64,000 nt of DNA from Shewanella sp. OMA3-2 (GTDB lineage: Bacteria > Pseudomonadota > Gammaproteobacteria > Enterobacterales > Shewanellaceae), in contig NZ_CP090974.1 of NCBI RefSeq assembly GCF_021513195.1, positions 3,236,001-3,300,000 of the forward strand, in the 5' to 3' direction. Position numbers and translations under genes: made by a program. The notes beneath the pieces are model-generated. The model did no database searches and had not been told where the DNA came from. It worked only from the letters and a program-made list of their open reading frames with translations. Shown here piece after piece: positions 1-9,688 of the stretch (its first letter is position 1; each line of letters opens with the position of its first letter).

Positions 1-539
1 GTACCTTTATCTGCTTCATCAAGTTTGGGCTTTTTCTCCGAATCAGATTGCTCAGTATTATCTTCTGCTGGCTTACTGTCTGTCGCAGATTTATCTTCTT
101 CAAACCAAATAGCTAAATACTGACCATTATCATTAAAACCAGCAGACTTAACATTTTCAAATGTTTGTTGTGTATTCGTACTCGTGTTAAGCAGTACTAA
201 ATTTTGGGTTAATTCGGCCTTCTTTTTAGTTTCTTTATCTAGCAAACTTGCTGGAACAGTGGCTATAACAAATTGGCCATTGGGTGTCACTTCAGGTTGG
301 GTACCATGAGTGATTTCAAAACTTTTACTGCCATCGATTGATTTAACAATAACATCACTCTCACCTCTGTCAGGCTGAGCTTCAACAGCCATCATGCTAC
401 CATTATCTGCTAAAACCGGTTGTTGTAAGGTTTTAAAATGCATAATATCGGTCAGGGTTAATGGTTCTGCTGATATCAAGCTCGATGAGAGCGACAGCGC
501 CACCAACACTGAATAGGTGGACAAATAAGATAATTTCAC
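1..539 (-). CDS. S9-like (prolyl oligopeptidase family) secreted peptidase, N-terminal part
   Basis: An open frame starts at a GTG at 539 and runs off the left edge, giving about 179 residues. A GAGGAAG ribosome binding site lies just upstream of the GTG. The protein begins with a signal peptide (MKLSYLSTYSVLVALSLSSS, ending near LISA-EP). It continues with WD/beta-propeller-like text (LTLTDIMHFKTLQQPVLADNG, then GQYLAIW) and a lysine/glutamate-rich stretch. This is the usual start of Shewanella S9-family oligopeptidases, where an N-terminal propeller precedes a C-terminal alpha/beta hydrolase domain. The catalytic domain is outside the window, so the family call is an inference from the propeller-like N-terminus. 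It is transcribed away from icd. Confidence 0.6.
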   Translation of the reverse strand, partial: MKLSYLSTYSVLVALSLSSSLISAEPLTLTDIMHFKTLQQPVLADNGSMMAVEAQPDRGESDVIVKSIDGSKSFEITHGTQPEVTPNGQFVIATVPASLLDKETKKKAELTQNLVLLNTSTNTQQTFENVKSAGFNDNGQYLAIWFEEDKSATDSKPAEDNTEQSDSEKKPKLDEADKG

Positions 540-540
540 A

Positions 541-1026
541 ATCTTCCTCTTTTATAATTATAGGGTATTGTTGACAGCTAACACCCAATTTGAAGTATTT
601 ACTTGTAATTGCTCATTTGTAATTGCTCATGAGTCTGTAGCAGCTGCATAAATATCACTATTTTCATTATGCGACTATGGTCGTCTAGTAAATAACCACA
701 ATTAATGGACAATATATCCTGCTTTAATCATGTTAACTCTTGCTGAAAAAAGCAGCCTGACTTATCGATTTGTTAATATTGAGTCGAATCGGTCATTTAT
801 TGAATTATTTTAATCGAAAACAAATTTAAATGACCTTTAAAAGGTCATTTGATTCACAGTTTTGTGTAAATAAAGATTTTAAATCGTTAAAATAGCATAC
901 CGAAACATAGAGTTTCGATCTTCATGCCACCGCTTAATGTAAGCCATATTAAAATCACCTTGCATTGGCGGTCAATATTAATCCGCTGTATTCATTGCAG
1001 TCACATCTCAGGTGTAAGGACTTTTC
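541..1026. other. 486-bp intergenic region between divergent peptidase and icd
   Basis: No gene is supported here. The region must hold promoters for both flanking genes. Its clearest structure is a palindrome at 828-850. A ribosome binding site (TAAGGA) sits just before the icd ATG. Confidence 0.6.
828..850. promoter_or_regulatory. 23-bp palindrome upstream of icd, candidate operator
   Basis: The arms AAATGACCTTT (828-838) and AAAGGTCATTT (840-850) are perfect inverted repeats around a single A. A further half-site, GGTCATTTA, lies at 791-799. The one-base spacer is too short for a good RNA hairpin, so a protein-binding site is more likely. I do not recognise the regulator. Confidence 0.4.
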
Positions 1027-2037
1027 ATGTCAAAACGTACAATAACTGTAATTCCAGGTGATGGAATTGGCCCAAGTATTATTGATTCTGCATTAAAAAT
1101 TCTCGACAAGGCTGGTTGTAATTTTGAATATGAATTTGCCGATGCGGGTCTAACGGCGTTAGAAAAACACGGTGAGTTAATACCACAACGCACCTTAGAC
1201 CTAATTGAAAAAAACCGCATTACCCTAAAGGGCCCATTAACCACGCCTGTGGGTGAAGGCTTTACTTCAATTAATGTTAGCTTGCGTAAAAAGTTCAGCT
1301 TGTATGCCAATGTTCGTCCAGTCAATTCATTCAAGGGCACGCAGGCCCGTTATGAAAACATTGATATTATTACGGTGCGAGAAAACACTGAAGGCATGTA
1401 CTCTGGTTTGGGCCAAAAAATATCAGATGACGGTGAAACAGCTGAAGCGACCAGTATTATTACCCGCAAAGGCGCTGAGCAAATTGTGACCTTTGCCTAT
1501 GAATTAGCCCGTAAAGAAAACCGCAAAAAAGTCACCATTGTGCATAAAGCGAATATTATGAAATCGACCTCAGGTTTGTTTTTGAAAGTCGCTCGTGAAG
1601 TCAGCTTACGTTATCCCGATCTGATTACGGAAGAAATGATTGTTGATGCCACGTGTATGAAACTGGTCATGAACCCTGAAAACTTTGATGTAATAGTCAC
1701 AACCAACTTATTTGGCGATATCTTGTCTGATTTATGTGCAGGCCTCGTAGGGGGTTTAGGTATGGCTCCCGGTGCCAATATAGGACGTGACGCGGCTATT
1801 TTTGAAGCGGTACATGGCAGTGCACCAGATATTGCAGGTAAAAACTTAGCCAACCCAACATCGGTTATTTTAGCCTCAATTCAAATGCTAGAATATTTAG
1901 GCATGTCAGATAAAGCAGTAATGATCCGCAACGCGATAGCGGCAGTGATTGAAGAAGGCGACCGTACTACCCGCGATTTAGGCGGCACTTATGGCACAAC
2001 TGACTTTACCCAAGCGGTATTAGAACGATTAGATTAA
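1027..2037 (+). CDS. icd: isocitrate dehydrogenase, NAD-type (IDH/IPMDH family)
   Basis: Oxidatively decarboxylates isocitrate to 2-oxoglutarate in the TCA cycle. The 336 residues match the short NAD-dependent branch of the beta-decarboxylating dehydrogenases (mitochondrial/Thermus-like) rather than the longer E. coli NADP enzyme. Visible motifs are the N-terminal GDGIGP, the substrate loop GFTSINVSLRKKF, RENTEGMYSG, the metal-site region TTNLFGDILSD, and HGSAPDIAGKNLANPT near the C-terminus. The ATG follows a TAAGGA ribosome binding site. The gene is monocistronic, with a convergent terminator shared with rlmM. NAD over NADP preference is inferred from family resemblance; 3-isopropylmalate or tartrate dehydrogenase is less likely. 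Confidence 0.85.
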   Translation: MSKRTITVIPGDGIGPSIIDSALKILDKAGCNFEYEFADAGLTALEKHGELIPQRTLDLIEKNRITLKGPLTTPVGEGFTSINVSLRKKFSLYANVRPVNSFKGTQARYENIDIITVRENTEGMYSGLGQKISDDGETAEATSIITRKGAEQIVTFAYELARKENRKKVTIVHKANIMKSTSGLFLKVAREVSLRYPDLITEEMIVDATCMKLVMNPENFDVIVTTNLFGDILSDLCAGLVGGLGMAPGANIGRDAAIFEAVHGSAPDIAGKNLANPTSVILASIQMLEYLGMSDKAVMIRNAIAAVIEEGDRTTRDLGGTYGTTDFTQAVLERLD

Positions 2038-2087
2038 TTTTTATAGCTGAAAATTAGAAAATTAACGCTGATAAATATGATGAAACA

Positions 2088-2118
2088 AAAAAAGCCCTAT
2101 TATTGATTAGGGCTTTTT
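2088..2118. terminator. bidirectional terminator between icd and rlmM
   Basis: The stem AAAAAGCCCTA pairs with TAGGGCTTTTT around a short loop, with A and T tracts on the two sides. It can serve both convergent genes. Confidence 0.8.
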
Positions 2119-2153
2119 GTTTTATCCAGTGTTAACACCTAAAAATGAATGAC

Positions 2154-3257
2154 TTACCTTTCACCCAATACGGCATAATTAACGCCTTTCTCTGGAAATA
2201 ACCATAAATGCACAGTGACTTCATCACGGTCATGATATAAATGCTTACATTGCATGCGGTATTCAATATTATTTTCTTTAAATATTTCAGCCATAGTATC
2301 TAAAATAACCCGCACTTCTTTGTAACGGCTTTTCATTGGTAATTTCAGATTAAAAATCGCTTCTTTAAACCATGCATTAATGGCCCATGCTTCTATCAAT
2401 TCAGCTACGCGCGAAGGTTTTTCAACCATGTCACACACTAACCAATAAATATTCTTTCTTGGGGGTTCAAATCGAAAACCGTCGGCACGGTAGTGCTTAA
2501 CTTGGCCGGTTTCCATCAATTTTTCATTCATCGGCCCATTATCAACAGCGGCAACCATCATCCCTCGACGGACTAATTGATAAGTCCAACCACCAGGGCA
2601 CGCACCCAAATCAACAGCATTTAAGCCACTACGACAGCGCAAATCCTGCTCTTCTCTGGTCAAAAATGCACTAAAGGCTTCGTCTAGTTTTAAACTAGAG
2701 CGACTCGGTGCATCAGCAACCATTTTTAAGCGCGGGATACCCATGAAATGGGGTGAACTATTATTGCTAAGAGAATAGCCAACATACGCTTTTCCCGGAC
2801 CAATAAAACACACATGCACAATAGGACGGCTTTGGCTTTCTTTTGCCAATAAAATACCGGCTTTTTTCAAGCCCTGGCGTAATGGTACAGTAAATTTACG
2901 GCAAAATGCTGATAACTCTTTTGCTTCATTGGTGTCAGGTGTTTCTACCCGTAATTCACCACAGCGAGATATTTCACCTAAGGCTTCAACAATTGGACTC
3001 ATTCTGTCTTGTTCTGGTAAGTCAATTAATAACTCACCAGCGGCAAACATCTGCCAGGTAAAAATGAGCGATCGTAATGCTAATTGCTCGGCTAACTTGT
3101 CGGCACCATTGTCTTCAAAACATTGATAAATAACATAAGCGTCATTGTTATTGGTTTTAACGAAACCGCCAATGTTGAGCTCTGCTGCACGTTGTTGAAT
3201 TTCTGCTGCGCACTCTTTTTCATATCCAGCGCGGCAAAATAAGAATAGGTTTTTCAT
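2154..3257 (-). CDS. rlmM: 23S rRNA C2498 2'-O-ribose methyltransferase RlmM
   Basis: Methylates the ribose 2'-OH of C2498 in 23S rRNA using S-adenosylmethionine. The 367-residue protein follows E. coli RlmM closely along its length: KNLFLFCRAGYEKECAAEI at the start, DTNEAKELSAFCRKFTVPLR, YVGYSLSNNSSPHFMGIPRLK, the SAM-site VDLGACPGGWTYQL, and FNLKLPMKSRY and YHDRDEVTVHLW at the end. I chose the ATG at 3257; an in-frame start 15 bases upstream adds only MLRLY, which is not family-like. It lies leftward with ygdD and gcvA, the same neighbours as in E. coli. Confidence 0.93.
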   Translation of the reverse strand: MKNLFLFCRAGYEKECAAEIQQRAAELNIGGFVKTNNNDAYVIYQCFEDNGADKLAEQLALRSLIFTWQMFAAGELLIDLPEQDRMSPIVEALGEISRCGELRVETPDTNEAKELSAFCRKFTVPLRQGLKKAGILLAKESQSRPIVHVCFIGPGKAYVGYSLSNNSSPHFMGIPRLKMVADAPSRSSLKLDEAFSAFLTREEQDLRCRSGLNAVDLGACPGGWTYQLVRRGMMVAAVDNGPMNEKLMETGQVKHYRADGFRFEPPRKNIYWLVCDMVEKPSRVAELIEAWAINAWFKEAIFNLKLPMKSRYKEVRVILDTMAEIFKENNIEYRMQCKHLYHDRDEVTVHLWLFPEKGVNYAVLGER

Positions 3258-3332
3258 GTAAAGCCTTAGCAATAATCGATCTTGGAGCCAAATTTTGTCG
3301 GATTATAGCAAGAATATGGCGCTATAGCAGAT

Positions 3333-3722
3333 TTAGATTTGATCAGTATTAATCTGTCTACGCCATGCCGCTATGGCAAATAATGCCCAACCTATGAGTA
3401 AGCAAAGCCCACCCACAGGAGTGATAGGACCAACCCATTTAGCCCCAATTAAGGCATATAAATACAGTGATCCAGAAAACAGGAATATGCCGATTATAAA
3501 GAAGCCCGCTGACCAATTAAGCCACTGAGTTGACAACCATTGAGCCGCAAAAGCCAAACTCACTAATGCGAAGGTGTGATAAAACTGATATTCAACCGCT
3601 AATTTAAAAATGTTAACCATTTCCACTGAGGCAATATTTTTTAATCCATGGGCACCAAAAGCCCCTAAAGCAACCGCGATAAAACCACTAATCGCAGCAA
3701 CAAATAACAAACGATAGTTCAT
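3333..3722 (-). CDS. ygdD: DUF423 family inner membrane protein YgdD
   Basis: A 129-residue integral membrane protein with about four hydrophobic segments. It has the DUF423 N-terminal signature: a hydrophobic helix, then ALGAFGAHGLKN, then EYQFYHTFALV. The molecular function of this family is not established. It lies between rlmM and the gcvA/hydrolase pair. The gcvA-ygdD-rlmM order is the E. coli order and supports the assignment. Confidence 0.88.
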   Translation of the reverse strand: MNYRLLFVAAISGFIAVALGAFGAHGLKNIASVEMVNIFKLAVEYQFYHTFALVSLAFAAQWLSTQWLNWSAGFFIIGIFLFSGSLYLYALIGAKWVGPITPVGGLCLLIGWALFAIAAWRRQINTDQI

Positions 3723-3767
3723 AACACACCTTTAATTGAGTCAGCTGACTTCTCATTTTAAAATAAA

Positions 3768-4514
3768 TTAAGTGACAAATTGAGAAAATTTAACGATTTC
3801 TGCCACAGCAAGTTTTAAATTACTGTCCAATGTGGTGCCGGAGGACTTTCTTGGTGTAAAACTATGATCGCCATCAGGAATAGTGACAAAGTTAATTCCA
3901 TCTCTAAACGTCCATCCTGTGATTTGCCCTGGCAAACCAAATTTATCACGCTCACCCTGTAACACTAAGGTTGGCATGTTCGAATCATTAAGGGGCGGCA
4001 ATCTTGGCTCTCCGCCCTTGATAGGGACAAAGGGATAACCTAGACATATTTGACCAACAACCTGGCCTAAAATCGCTTGCGCCTCAGCTGCGTCACACGA
4101 ATGCAGATTTGATGTTAATGTCGCCATCATTCTTGAGCCCATAGATTTACCGATAAACACTATCCGTTTAGCGGTAATGACTCCCTGTTGCTGTTTTTGA
4201 TAAATATCGTTCAGCACAGTTTCAAGATGCTGCAATAACTTAGGGGCACGATCCGGTGGGCGTTTCTTGCCATCTAGCATATTGGCTTGCATGTATAAAA
4301 AATTAAATCGATATACAGCAAAACCTTGTAATACCAAGAGAGCTGCCAATTGCTGCATAAAAGCATGGTGCATATTAGCCCCTGCACCATGGGCAAGAAC
4401 GATTAAGGTATCACTTTGAATATCGCCTTCTAGCAAGTAATCTGTTGCTAACAAGCTTGCTGGGCCATCTGTAAGCAAAGGACTGACTAGTAAACTATCC
4501 TGTGAGTAATTCAC
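3768..4514 (-). CDS. alpha/beta hydrolase (dienelactone hydrolase-like)
   Basis: A predicted cytosolic serine hydrolase of 248 residues; the substrate is unknown. The fold shows in an early oxyanion-type segment (LIVLAHGAGANMHHAFM), a nucleophile elbow (VFIGKSMGSRM, serine in GKSMG), an acid region (LVLQGERDKFG) and a late histidine (IPDGDHSF). I start at the GTG at 4514 because GAGGAG precedes it by seven bases; a longer reading to 4562 runs into gcvA and has no such site. It overlaps the 3' end of gcvA by 20 bases, so translation is probably coupled. The gene is inserted relative to the E. coli gcvA-ygdD pair. Confidence 0.75.
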   Translation of the reverse strand: MNYSQDSLLVSPLLTDGPASLLATDYLLEGDIQSDTLIVLAHGAGANMHHAFMQQLAALLVLQGFAVYRFNFLYMQANMLDGKKRPPDRAPKLLQHLETVLNDIYQKQQQGVITAKRIVFIGKSMGSRMMATLTSNLHSCDAAEAQAILGQVVGQICLGYPFVPIKGGEPRLPPLNDSNMPTLVLQGERDKFGLPGQITGWTFRDGINFVTIPDGDHSFTPRKSSGTTLDSNLKLAVAEIVKFSQFVT

Positions 4515-5405
4515 TGCGAGACTCCTCTGCAAACATATCGACCATCCATTCACGAAATGCACTGACTTTGCCTAATTCAGAATGATTCTGCTGACACACT
4601 AAATAGTAAGCATCTTTACTGACTAATACTTCTGGAAAAGGGCATACTAGACGACCCGCTTTAATATCCGGTCTAGCTAATACACTGTAGCCCAGTGCAA
4701 CTCCTTGCCCGTGGGCAGCAGCTTGTAACACTAAAGATGAATGGCTAAATATGGGTCCTTGATTGACATTAATATCACTTACCCCACATTGCCTAAACCA
4801 GGCCTGCCAGTCGTGACGGCTTGAGTCGTGCAATAAGGTATGATATTTCAAATCACTTGGGGTACTAAGTGGCTTAGGCCCATTTAATAATAATGGGGAA
4901 CAAACGGGGATCAACACTTCATTGCGAAGTTTATCCGCCCTAAGCCCGCCCAATTACCTTGACCATAATAAATTGCTACATCAACATCATCGGTTAATGA
5001 ACCAGTATCACTGTCTACGGCCTTAATACGCACATCAATATCAGGATTTTTTTCGCTAAATTTGGCTAACCGCGGTACCAGCCATTGAATCGCAAAACTC
5101 GGTGACATACTCACAGTTAACGACCCTACAGCGCTGCGTGCAAGTAAGCGGTCGGTCGCTTCACCCAACTGAATGAAAATATCCTTGATGTCGAGAAAGT
5201 AACTTTGGCCTTCTTCGGTTAACAGTAATGATCGATTTTTACGTCTAAAAAGCTTTAACCCTAGAAAATCTTCTAATGCTTTAATCTGATGACTCACCGC
5301 AGCCTGAGTCACAAACAACTCTTCTGCAGCCCTAGTAAAGCTGAGGTTTCTCGCTGCCGCTTCAAATGCTTTAACGGCATTTAAGGGCGGTAATCGTCTG
5401 GCCAT
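4495..5405 (-). CDS. gcvA: LysR-family regulator GcvA (frameshifted)
   Basis: In E. coli GcvA controls the glycine cleavage operon. The N-terminal winged helix-turn-helix is clear (PPLNAVKAFEAAARNLSFTR, then ELFVTQAAVSHQIKALE), followed by a LysR substrate-binding domain (DVDVAIYYGQGNW). The frame breaks at 4940-4951, in or beside a GGGCGGG run. The second half resumes as GLRADKLRNEVLIPVCSPLL and ends in FAEESRSELLTG. Adding one base gives 303 residues, close to the family length of about 305. The neighbours ygdD and rlmM support gcvA over another LysR protein. Either the break is a sequencing error or the regulator is truncated; I favour error because several other genes here show the same defect. 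Confidence 0.8.
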
Positions 5406-5708
5406 GATGATTAATCTCTTATTTTTTTAATTAGTTTTTCTAATGATTATCTCTATTTTTTACGGTTTGTAAAGAACAGGTTTTTTGATTAGATAAGCAT
5501 ATCGAAATAACATTAGCGGGTGAGTATTGTCCAGGGGGAATTAAGCTTGATAGTGGGGTATTAATCTATCCAAACCTAAGTATGACACTCACACTCACAA
5601 GATAGTATTGGCTATTGTTTGGCGATGTTGAAGATTATAATTTTACTTGCAACAAAAAAGGCTTGCACCGTTAAAGATACAAGCCTTTCTCATCGTTTTT
5701 TTAACGCT
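5406..5708. other. intergenic region upstream of gcvA
   Basis: No coding sequence is supported. The right end (lower coordinates) holds the gcvA promoter region and the left-pointing thiI terminator lies at 5655-5690. The rest is AT-rich with no repeat I can support. Confidence 0.5.
5655..5690 (-). terminator. thiI terminator
   Basis: On the minus strand AAAGGCTTG pairs with CAAGCCTTT, followed directly by a T tract. It ends the leftward thiI transcript. Confidence 0.8.
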
Positions 5709-7162
5709 TTATGGGCGATAAACTTTTACATTCTGATAGCCTTGCTCAATTAAATATAAGGCTTGTAATTTACTCATCACACCACGGTCACAATATAATA
5801 GGTAAGTTTTGCTCTTATCTAACTCAGCAAATTTTGTCGCTAACTTAAAGAATGGAATAGCTGTAACCTCTACTCCCTCAATCGATAATGGTTTACGCTC
5901 TTCTTCTTCAGGGGCACGTACATCTATGACGATTTCGCCAGATGCGATATCAGTTACCGTTTCAGTCTCAGTAATTTGCTGATTCATTTCGGTTTCAATA
6001 TCTCTAATATCCATCACTTTCGCCGAAGCTACAATGCGTTCAATCAAATCTTCATCAAACTTCAACTCTTCAGCTTCAATCTTAGACAACACCGCTTTTA
6101 CAGTAGGTTTTTGCGAAATAACACCACAATATTCAGGCATTGTTTTAGCAAAGTCTTCGGTACCAATTAATCGACTTTGATTAATAATATCTTGTTTGTC
6201 CATGGCAATCAGTGGACGCATAATTAACATATCAGTACAGCGGTCTATCACATTCAAATTGGTTAATGTTTGACTAGACACCTGACCTAAACTTTCACCC
6301 GTGACTAGGCCTTGGATTTTAAATTTATGGGCAATACGTGCAGCAACACGCATCATCACACGTTTTAAAATAACGCCCATTTGGCCATTATCAATACGTT
6401 CTAATATTTGCTCTACAACAGGCTCAAACGGCACGGTAATAAAACGTACTTTGTGAGACTCTCCGTAGGTTTTCCATAAATGATAGGCAACTTGCTTAAC
6501 GCCTATTTCATGCTGCGCGCCACCTAAATTGAAGAAGCAGTAATGGGTACGCGAACCTTTTTTGATAAATTGAAAACTCGATACGCCTGAATCAAAGCCA
6601 CCAGAGATAAGGGATAACACATCCTCTTGGGTTGCCATTGGAAAGCCGCCTAAGCCTTCAATTCGACGCTCAACCATATACAGTTTGTCACGGTCGATTT
6701 CAAGATTAACGGTAACATCAGGATTGTTCAACTTAACGCCTAAGGCGTCGGCATGTTGATTTAACCCGCCACCGACATAACGTTCAACGTCAATAGAATT
6801 AAAATCATGGTTACCGGTACGCTTTACCCGTACACAAAATGTTTTACCTGCTATTTCATCACGATAGCGAGGTAGCGCTAATTGATAAATACTATCAATA
6901 GTATCAAACGGATACTCACTAACTTGCACCACATGGGCAATACCGGAATACACGCTAAGCGTTGTCCAAATATATCCTGCAACTCTGGTTTATTTTCAGG
7001 TACCTTGACGATGATCCGGTCAAATAAGCGCTGTACTTTAGCCTCTTCATCAACTTTTTTAAGTACGTTGCGAATATTCGTTTCTAGCATTTTAGTAAAT
7101 CGCAATCTTACCGATTTACTTTTCATCATTATTTCAGGGTATAACTTTACAATAAACTTCAT
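5709..7162 (-). CDS. thiI: tRNA 4-thiouridine / thiazole sulfurtransferase ThiI (frameshifted)
   Basis: ThiI moves sulfur from IscS to U8 of tRNA and to the thiamin thiazole. The order seen is an N-terminal ferredoxin-like/THUMP region ([20 protein letters not shown]), the PP-loop [10 protein letters not shown], a cysteine in MPEYCGVIS, and a C-terminal rhodanese domain ending in [12 protein letters not shown] with its acceptor cysteine. The frame breaks at 6943-6946: the coding strand reads ATTCCGGTATT where one more G would give [11 protein letters not shown]. Repair gives 484 residues, the length of E. coli ThiI. The start at 7162 matches the family; a longer reading adds eight residues. 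In E. coli thiI lies beside xseB-ispA-dxs, and here pomAB sits between. Confidence 0.88.
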
Positions 7163-7487
7163 AGCGGTTCCGGCAACATTAAGCACTGGCTAAAAACAAC
7201 AATGAGTTTAACCAACGTTATAGTTAATGATTTGAATTAATAGAATAAAGACTTAATTTTTCGTGGCAAAAAATATCGGCTCAGTTTAAGTGAGTCGAAT
7301 AAATACATTACGTTACGTCAAACAAGCAGTAATTGACGGATTATATCAAATTTGTCATAGCTTGTAATAGCATTATCCGCTTAATCAAGTACTGCGGTAT
7401 ATTTAATCAAGCGTTAAACGCATAATAAAAAGCGCAATCACTGGATTGCGCTTTAAAAGTCAGTTATTTGTAAGAATTTGGATTGGT
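7163..7487. other. intergenic region between pomB and thiI
   Basis: No gene is supported. The region holds the pomB terminator at 7427-7454, then about 260 bases that should carry the thiI promoter. I looked for a thiamin (TPP) riboswitch core and did not see one. Confidence 0.5.
7427..7454 (-). terminator. pomAB terminator
   Basis: AAAGCGCAATC pairs with GATTGCGCTTT around a four-base loop, with a T tract on the minus strand. It follows the leftward pomB. Confidence 0.85.
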
Positions 7488-8419
7488 CTACGGTTCCTGA
7501 ATCACTTTAATTTCATCAGATTCTTTCGGCTTGCCCTGTTCAATGGCAATTTCAACGCGACGATTTCGAGCTCGATTTCCGTTACTGTCATTAGGCACCA
7601 GTGGATTATTGGACGCCTCTCCCATCACTTTCATCCGTGTTTCATCAAAGCCTGTAACTTTCATCAACTCATGGGCTACCGCCACAGCTCGCTGGCTCGA
7701 TAAGTCCCAATTTGAACTATAAAGTTCATTACTGATATGAGCACCATCTGTGTGCCCTGATACCGTAATAATACCGGTACATCTTTAAGTAACTCGCCGA
7801 TTGAACGTACAACCGGTTTAAACTGAGGTTGTAAAAAGCCTGATCCTGAAGAAAATGATCCCTTTTCTCGAATTCGAATAATAATTTGTTGGCCTAATGA
7901 TTCTAACTCAATGGCACCATCAACAATTTGCTCATTTAATTGTTCAGCCATTTTTTTAAGTTGTTCATTAATATTATCCTGTGAAGATGCCGCATCTTTT
8001 TTAACCGCTTCAGCTTCTTTTTGCGCAGTTGCACTGGCATTTCCACCACGTTGAGCGCCAGTTTGTTTTTGTACCCCGCCAGCACTGTCTTCTTCCCCAG
8101 CTTGATACTCAATGGTTGGTTGAGTCATTTCATTAGTTTGCTGATTAATTATTTCTATCGGAGTGGGGTCGGGTCTACCTGGGCGAAACTCTAATGCAAT
8201 GACCGATGTTCCTTTGGGAATGTCTTTTACTTCAACTTTATTTTGCACGCCAAAGGCATATTTCATTGAGCCTGCAATTTGCTTAAACTTCATCACGTCC
8301 ATTTCAGAGAACGCTAACAATAATACGAAAAAACACATCAACAAAGACATAAGGTCAGCAAAGGTTGCTAACCACATGGGCGCGCCGGCAGGTGGACAGT
8401 CACATTTTGCCTTGGCCAT
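7488..8419 (-). CDS. pomB: sodium-type flagellar stator protein PomB (frameshifted)
   Basis: The MotB-family half of the stator that converts ion flow to flagellar torque in the inner membrane. The N-terminus reads KCDCPPAGAP and then one membrane helix, TFADLMSLLMCFFVLLL, with the ion-binding aspartate at residue 22. This matches Vibrio PomB rather than proton-type MotB. A periplasmic linker and an OmpA-like peptidoglycan-binding domain follow, ending in NRARNRRVEIAI. The frame breaks at 7774-7777: GTACCGGTATT lacks one G needed for VPGIITVSGHTDGAHIS. Repair gives 310 residues. It begins four bases after the pomA stop. Confidence 0.88.
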
Positions 8420-8422
8420 GGA

Positions 8423-9190
8423 TTACTCCCCGTCCGTCGTATCTATTTTACGTTGTTTTTCAGCAATATAGTTTTTCAAAAAGCCTTCAATAACACGTGG
8501 ATTTTGACCATCTTGAATTGCCAGAACAGCATCCATTATTAAATTACGGTTTAATAGCTCTTCATTCATTCTAAGCGATAGTTTATCTGCCATCGGGATC
8601 GCTATCATGTTGGCAATTACTGCACCATAAAGTGTGGTCAACAAAGCAACTGCCATTGACGGGCCTATCGATTTAGGGTCATCCATGTTTGATAGCATGG
8701 CAACCAAGCCAACAAGCGTACCAATCATTCCCATTGCTGGTGCTACATCCCCCATGGCTTTAAAAATATTAATCCCTGATTTGTGGCGTTCTTCCGTTAA
8801 AGCGATATCTTTTTCCAGGGCATTGCGTACCACATCGCCGTCATGACCATCCACTAACATATCGACCGCTTTTTGCATAAAAGTGTTGCTAATTTGCGCT
8901 TCTTCTAAGGCTAAAAAGCCGCCTTTTCGGGCAGCGTCGGCCATATTGACCGATTGTTCAATGAGGTCTTCTGGTCTATCAATTTTGAACATAAAAGCTT
9001 TTAGACCAATTTTAATCGCACCTAAAAACTGCTTTAAATTAAACTTCATCATAACGACAAATAAAGAGCCTGCGACAACAATCAAAATCGACGGTACGTC
9101 GATAAATAAGCCGATACCACCACTGGTAACCATGGCGCCTATGATAAATGCAAAAGCACCAATAATTCCTATCAGGGTTGCTAAATCCAC
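8423..9190 (-). CDS. pomA: sodium-type flagellar stator protein PomA
   Basis: The MotA-family partner of PomB, with 255 residues and four expected membrane segments: two near the N-terminus (LIGIIGAFAFIIGAMV and DVPSILIVVAGSLFVVMM) and two after the cytoplasmic loop (MGMIGTLVGLVAML and AVALLTTLYGAVIANMIAIP). The proline-glycine pattern DVAPAMGMIGT is the conserved MotA/PomA motif. The loop carries charged residues (EERHKSGINIFKAMGD) used to contact FliG. A sigma-28 type promoter lies about 78 bases upstream, which ties the motor genes to the late flagellar class although they are 18 kb from the main cluster. Confidence 0.92.
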   Translation of the reverse strand: MDLATLIGIIGAFAFIIGAMVTSGGIGLFIDVPSILIVVAGSLFVVMMKFNLKQFLGAIKIGLKAFMFKIDRPEDLIEQSVNMADAARKGGFLALEEAQISNTFMQKAVDMLVDGHDGDVVRNALEKDIALTEERHKSGINIFKAMGDVAPAMGMIGTLVGLVAMLSNMDDPKSIGPSMAVALLTTLYGAVIANMIAIPMADKLSLRMNEELLNRNLIMDAVLAIQDGQNPRVIEGFLKNYIAEKQRKIDTTDGE

Positions 9191-9268
9191 AACGTCTCCT
9201 CAAATGCAGTTAAGTCTGCTTGAACATGCTAATGCTAAAATCGTTAAACTTAAACATCATCTTACTAT

Positions 9269-9296
9269 GTTATCGGTCAAAATCATTTCTAGTTTA
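9269..9296 (-). promoter_or_regulatory. sigma-28 (FliA) promoter for pomAB
   Basis: On the minus strand TAAA is followed after exactly 15 bases by ACCGATAAC, close to the FliA consensus TAAA-N15-GCCGATAA. It lies about 78 bases before the pomA ATG. Confidence 0.7.
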
Positions 9297-9427
9297 GCTC
9301 GAATTTCAATTTTCTAAACAAATTTCAGTAACAAAGCGTGCTATTGAGCAAATATACAGCGTCTGTATTTGACCCAAAAGCTCGGCTGATATACCTTGTC
9401 ACACGCTAAACAAAAGGAAATATCAAC

Positions 9428-9658
9428 GTGGCCAAAAAACCTGAAAATCTCAGTTTTGAGCAATCTTTAAATGAGCTTGAAACTATTGTAGCCAGTTTAG
9501 AGCAAGGTGAAGTATCCCTTGATGATGCATTAAAGCAGTTTGAACGAGGTATTAATCTCGTGCGCCAAAGTCAGGCTAAACTTGAACAAGCACAGCAAAA
9601 AGTATCCATTTTATTGGATGCCAAAGACACCTTAGCCCCATTAGAAATTGAACAATAA
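9428..9658 (+). CDS. xseB: exodeoxyribonuclease VII small subunit
   Basis: The small subunit of exonuclease VII, which degrades single-stranded DNA with XseA. The 76 residues are highly helical with the family pattern [20 protein letters not shown], then [12 protein letters not shown] and a coiled-coil tail. The start is GTG at 9428, preceded by AAAGGAAAT. It opens the xseB-ispA-dxs operon, with 30 bases to ispA. Confidence 0.92.
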   Translation: MAKKPENLSFEQSLNELETIVASLEQGEVSLDDALKQFERGINLVRQSQAKLEQAQQKVSILLDAKDTLAPLEIEQ

Positions 9659-9688
9659 ACAGCTTTGACAGCATGTTGAGGTAATACT

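Noticed and set aside
7163..7426. Possible TPP riboswitch before thiI
   Set aside because: I looked for the conserved thi-box core and did not find it.
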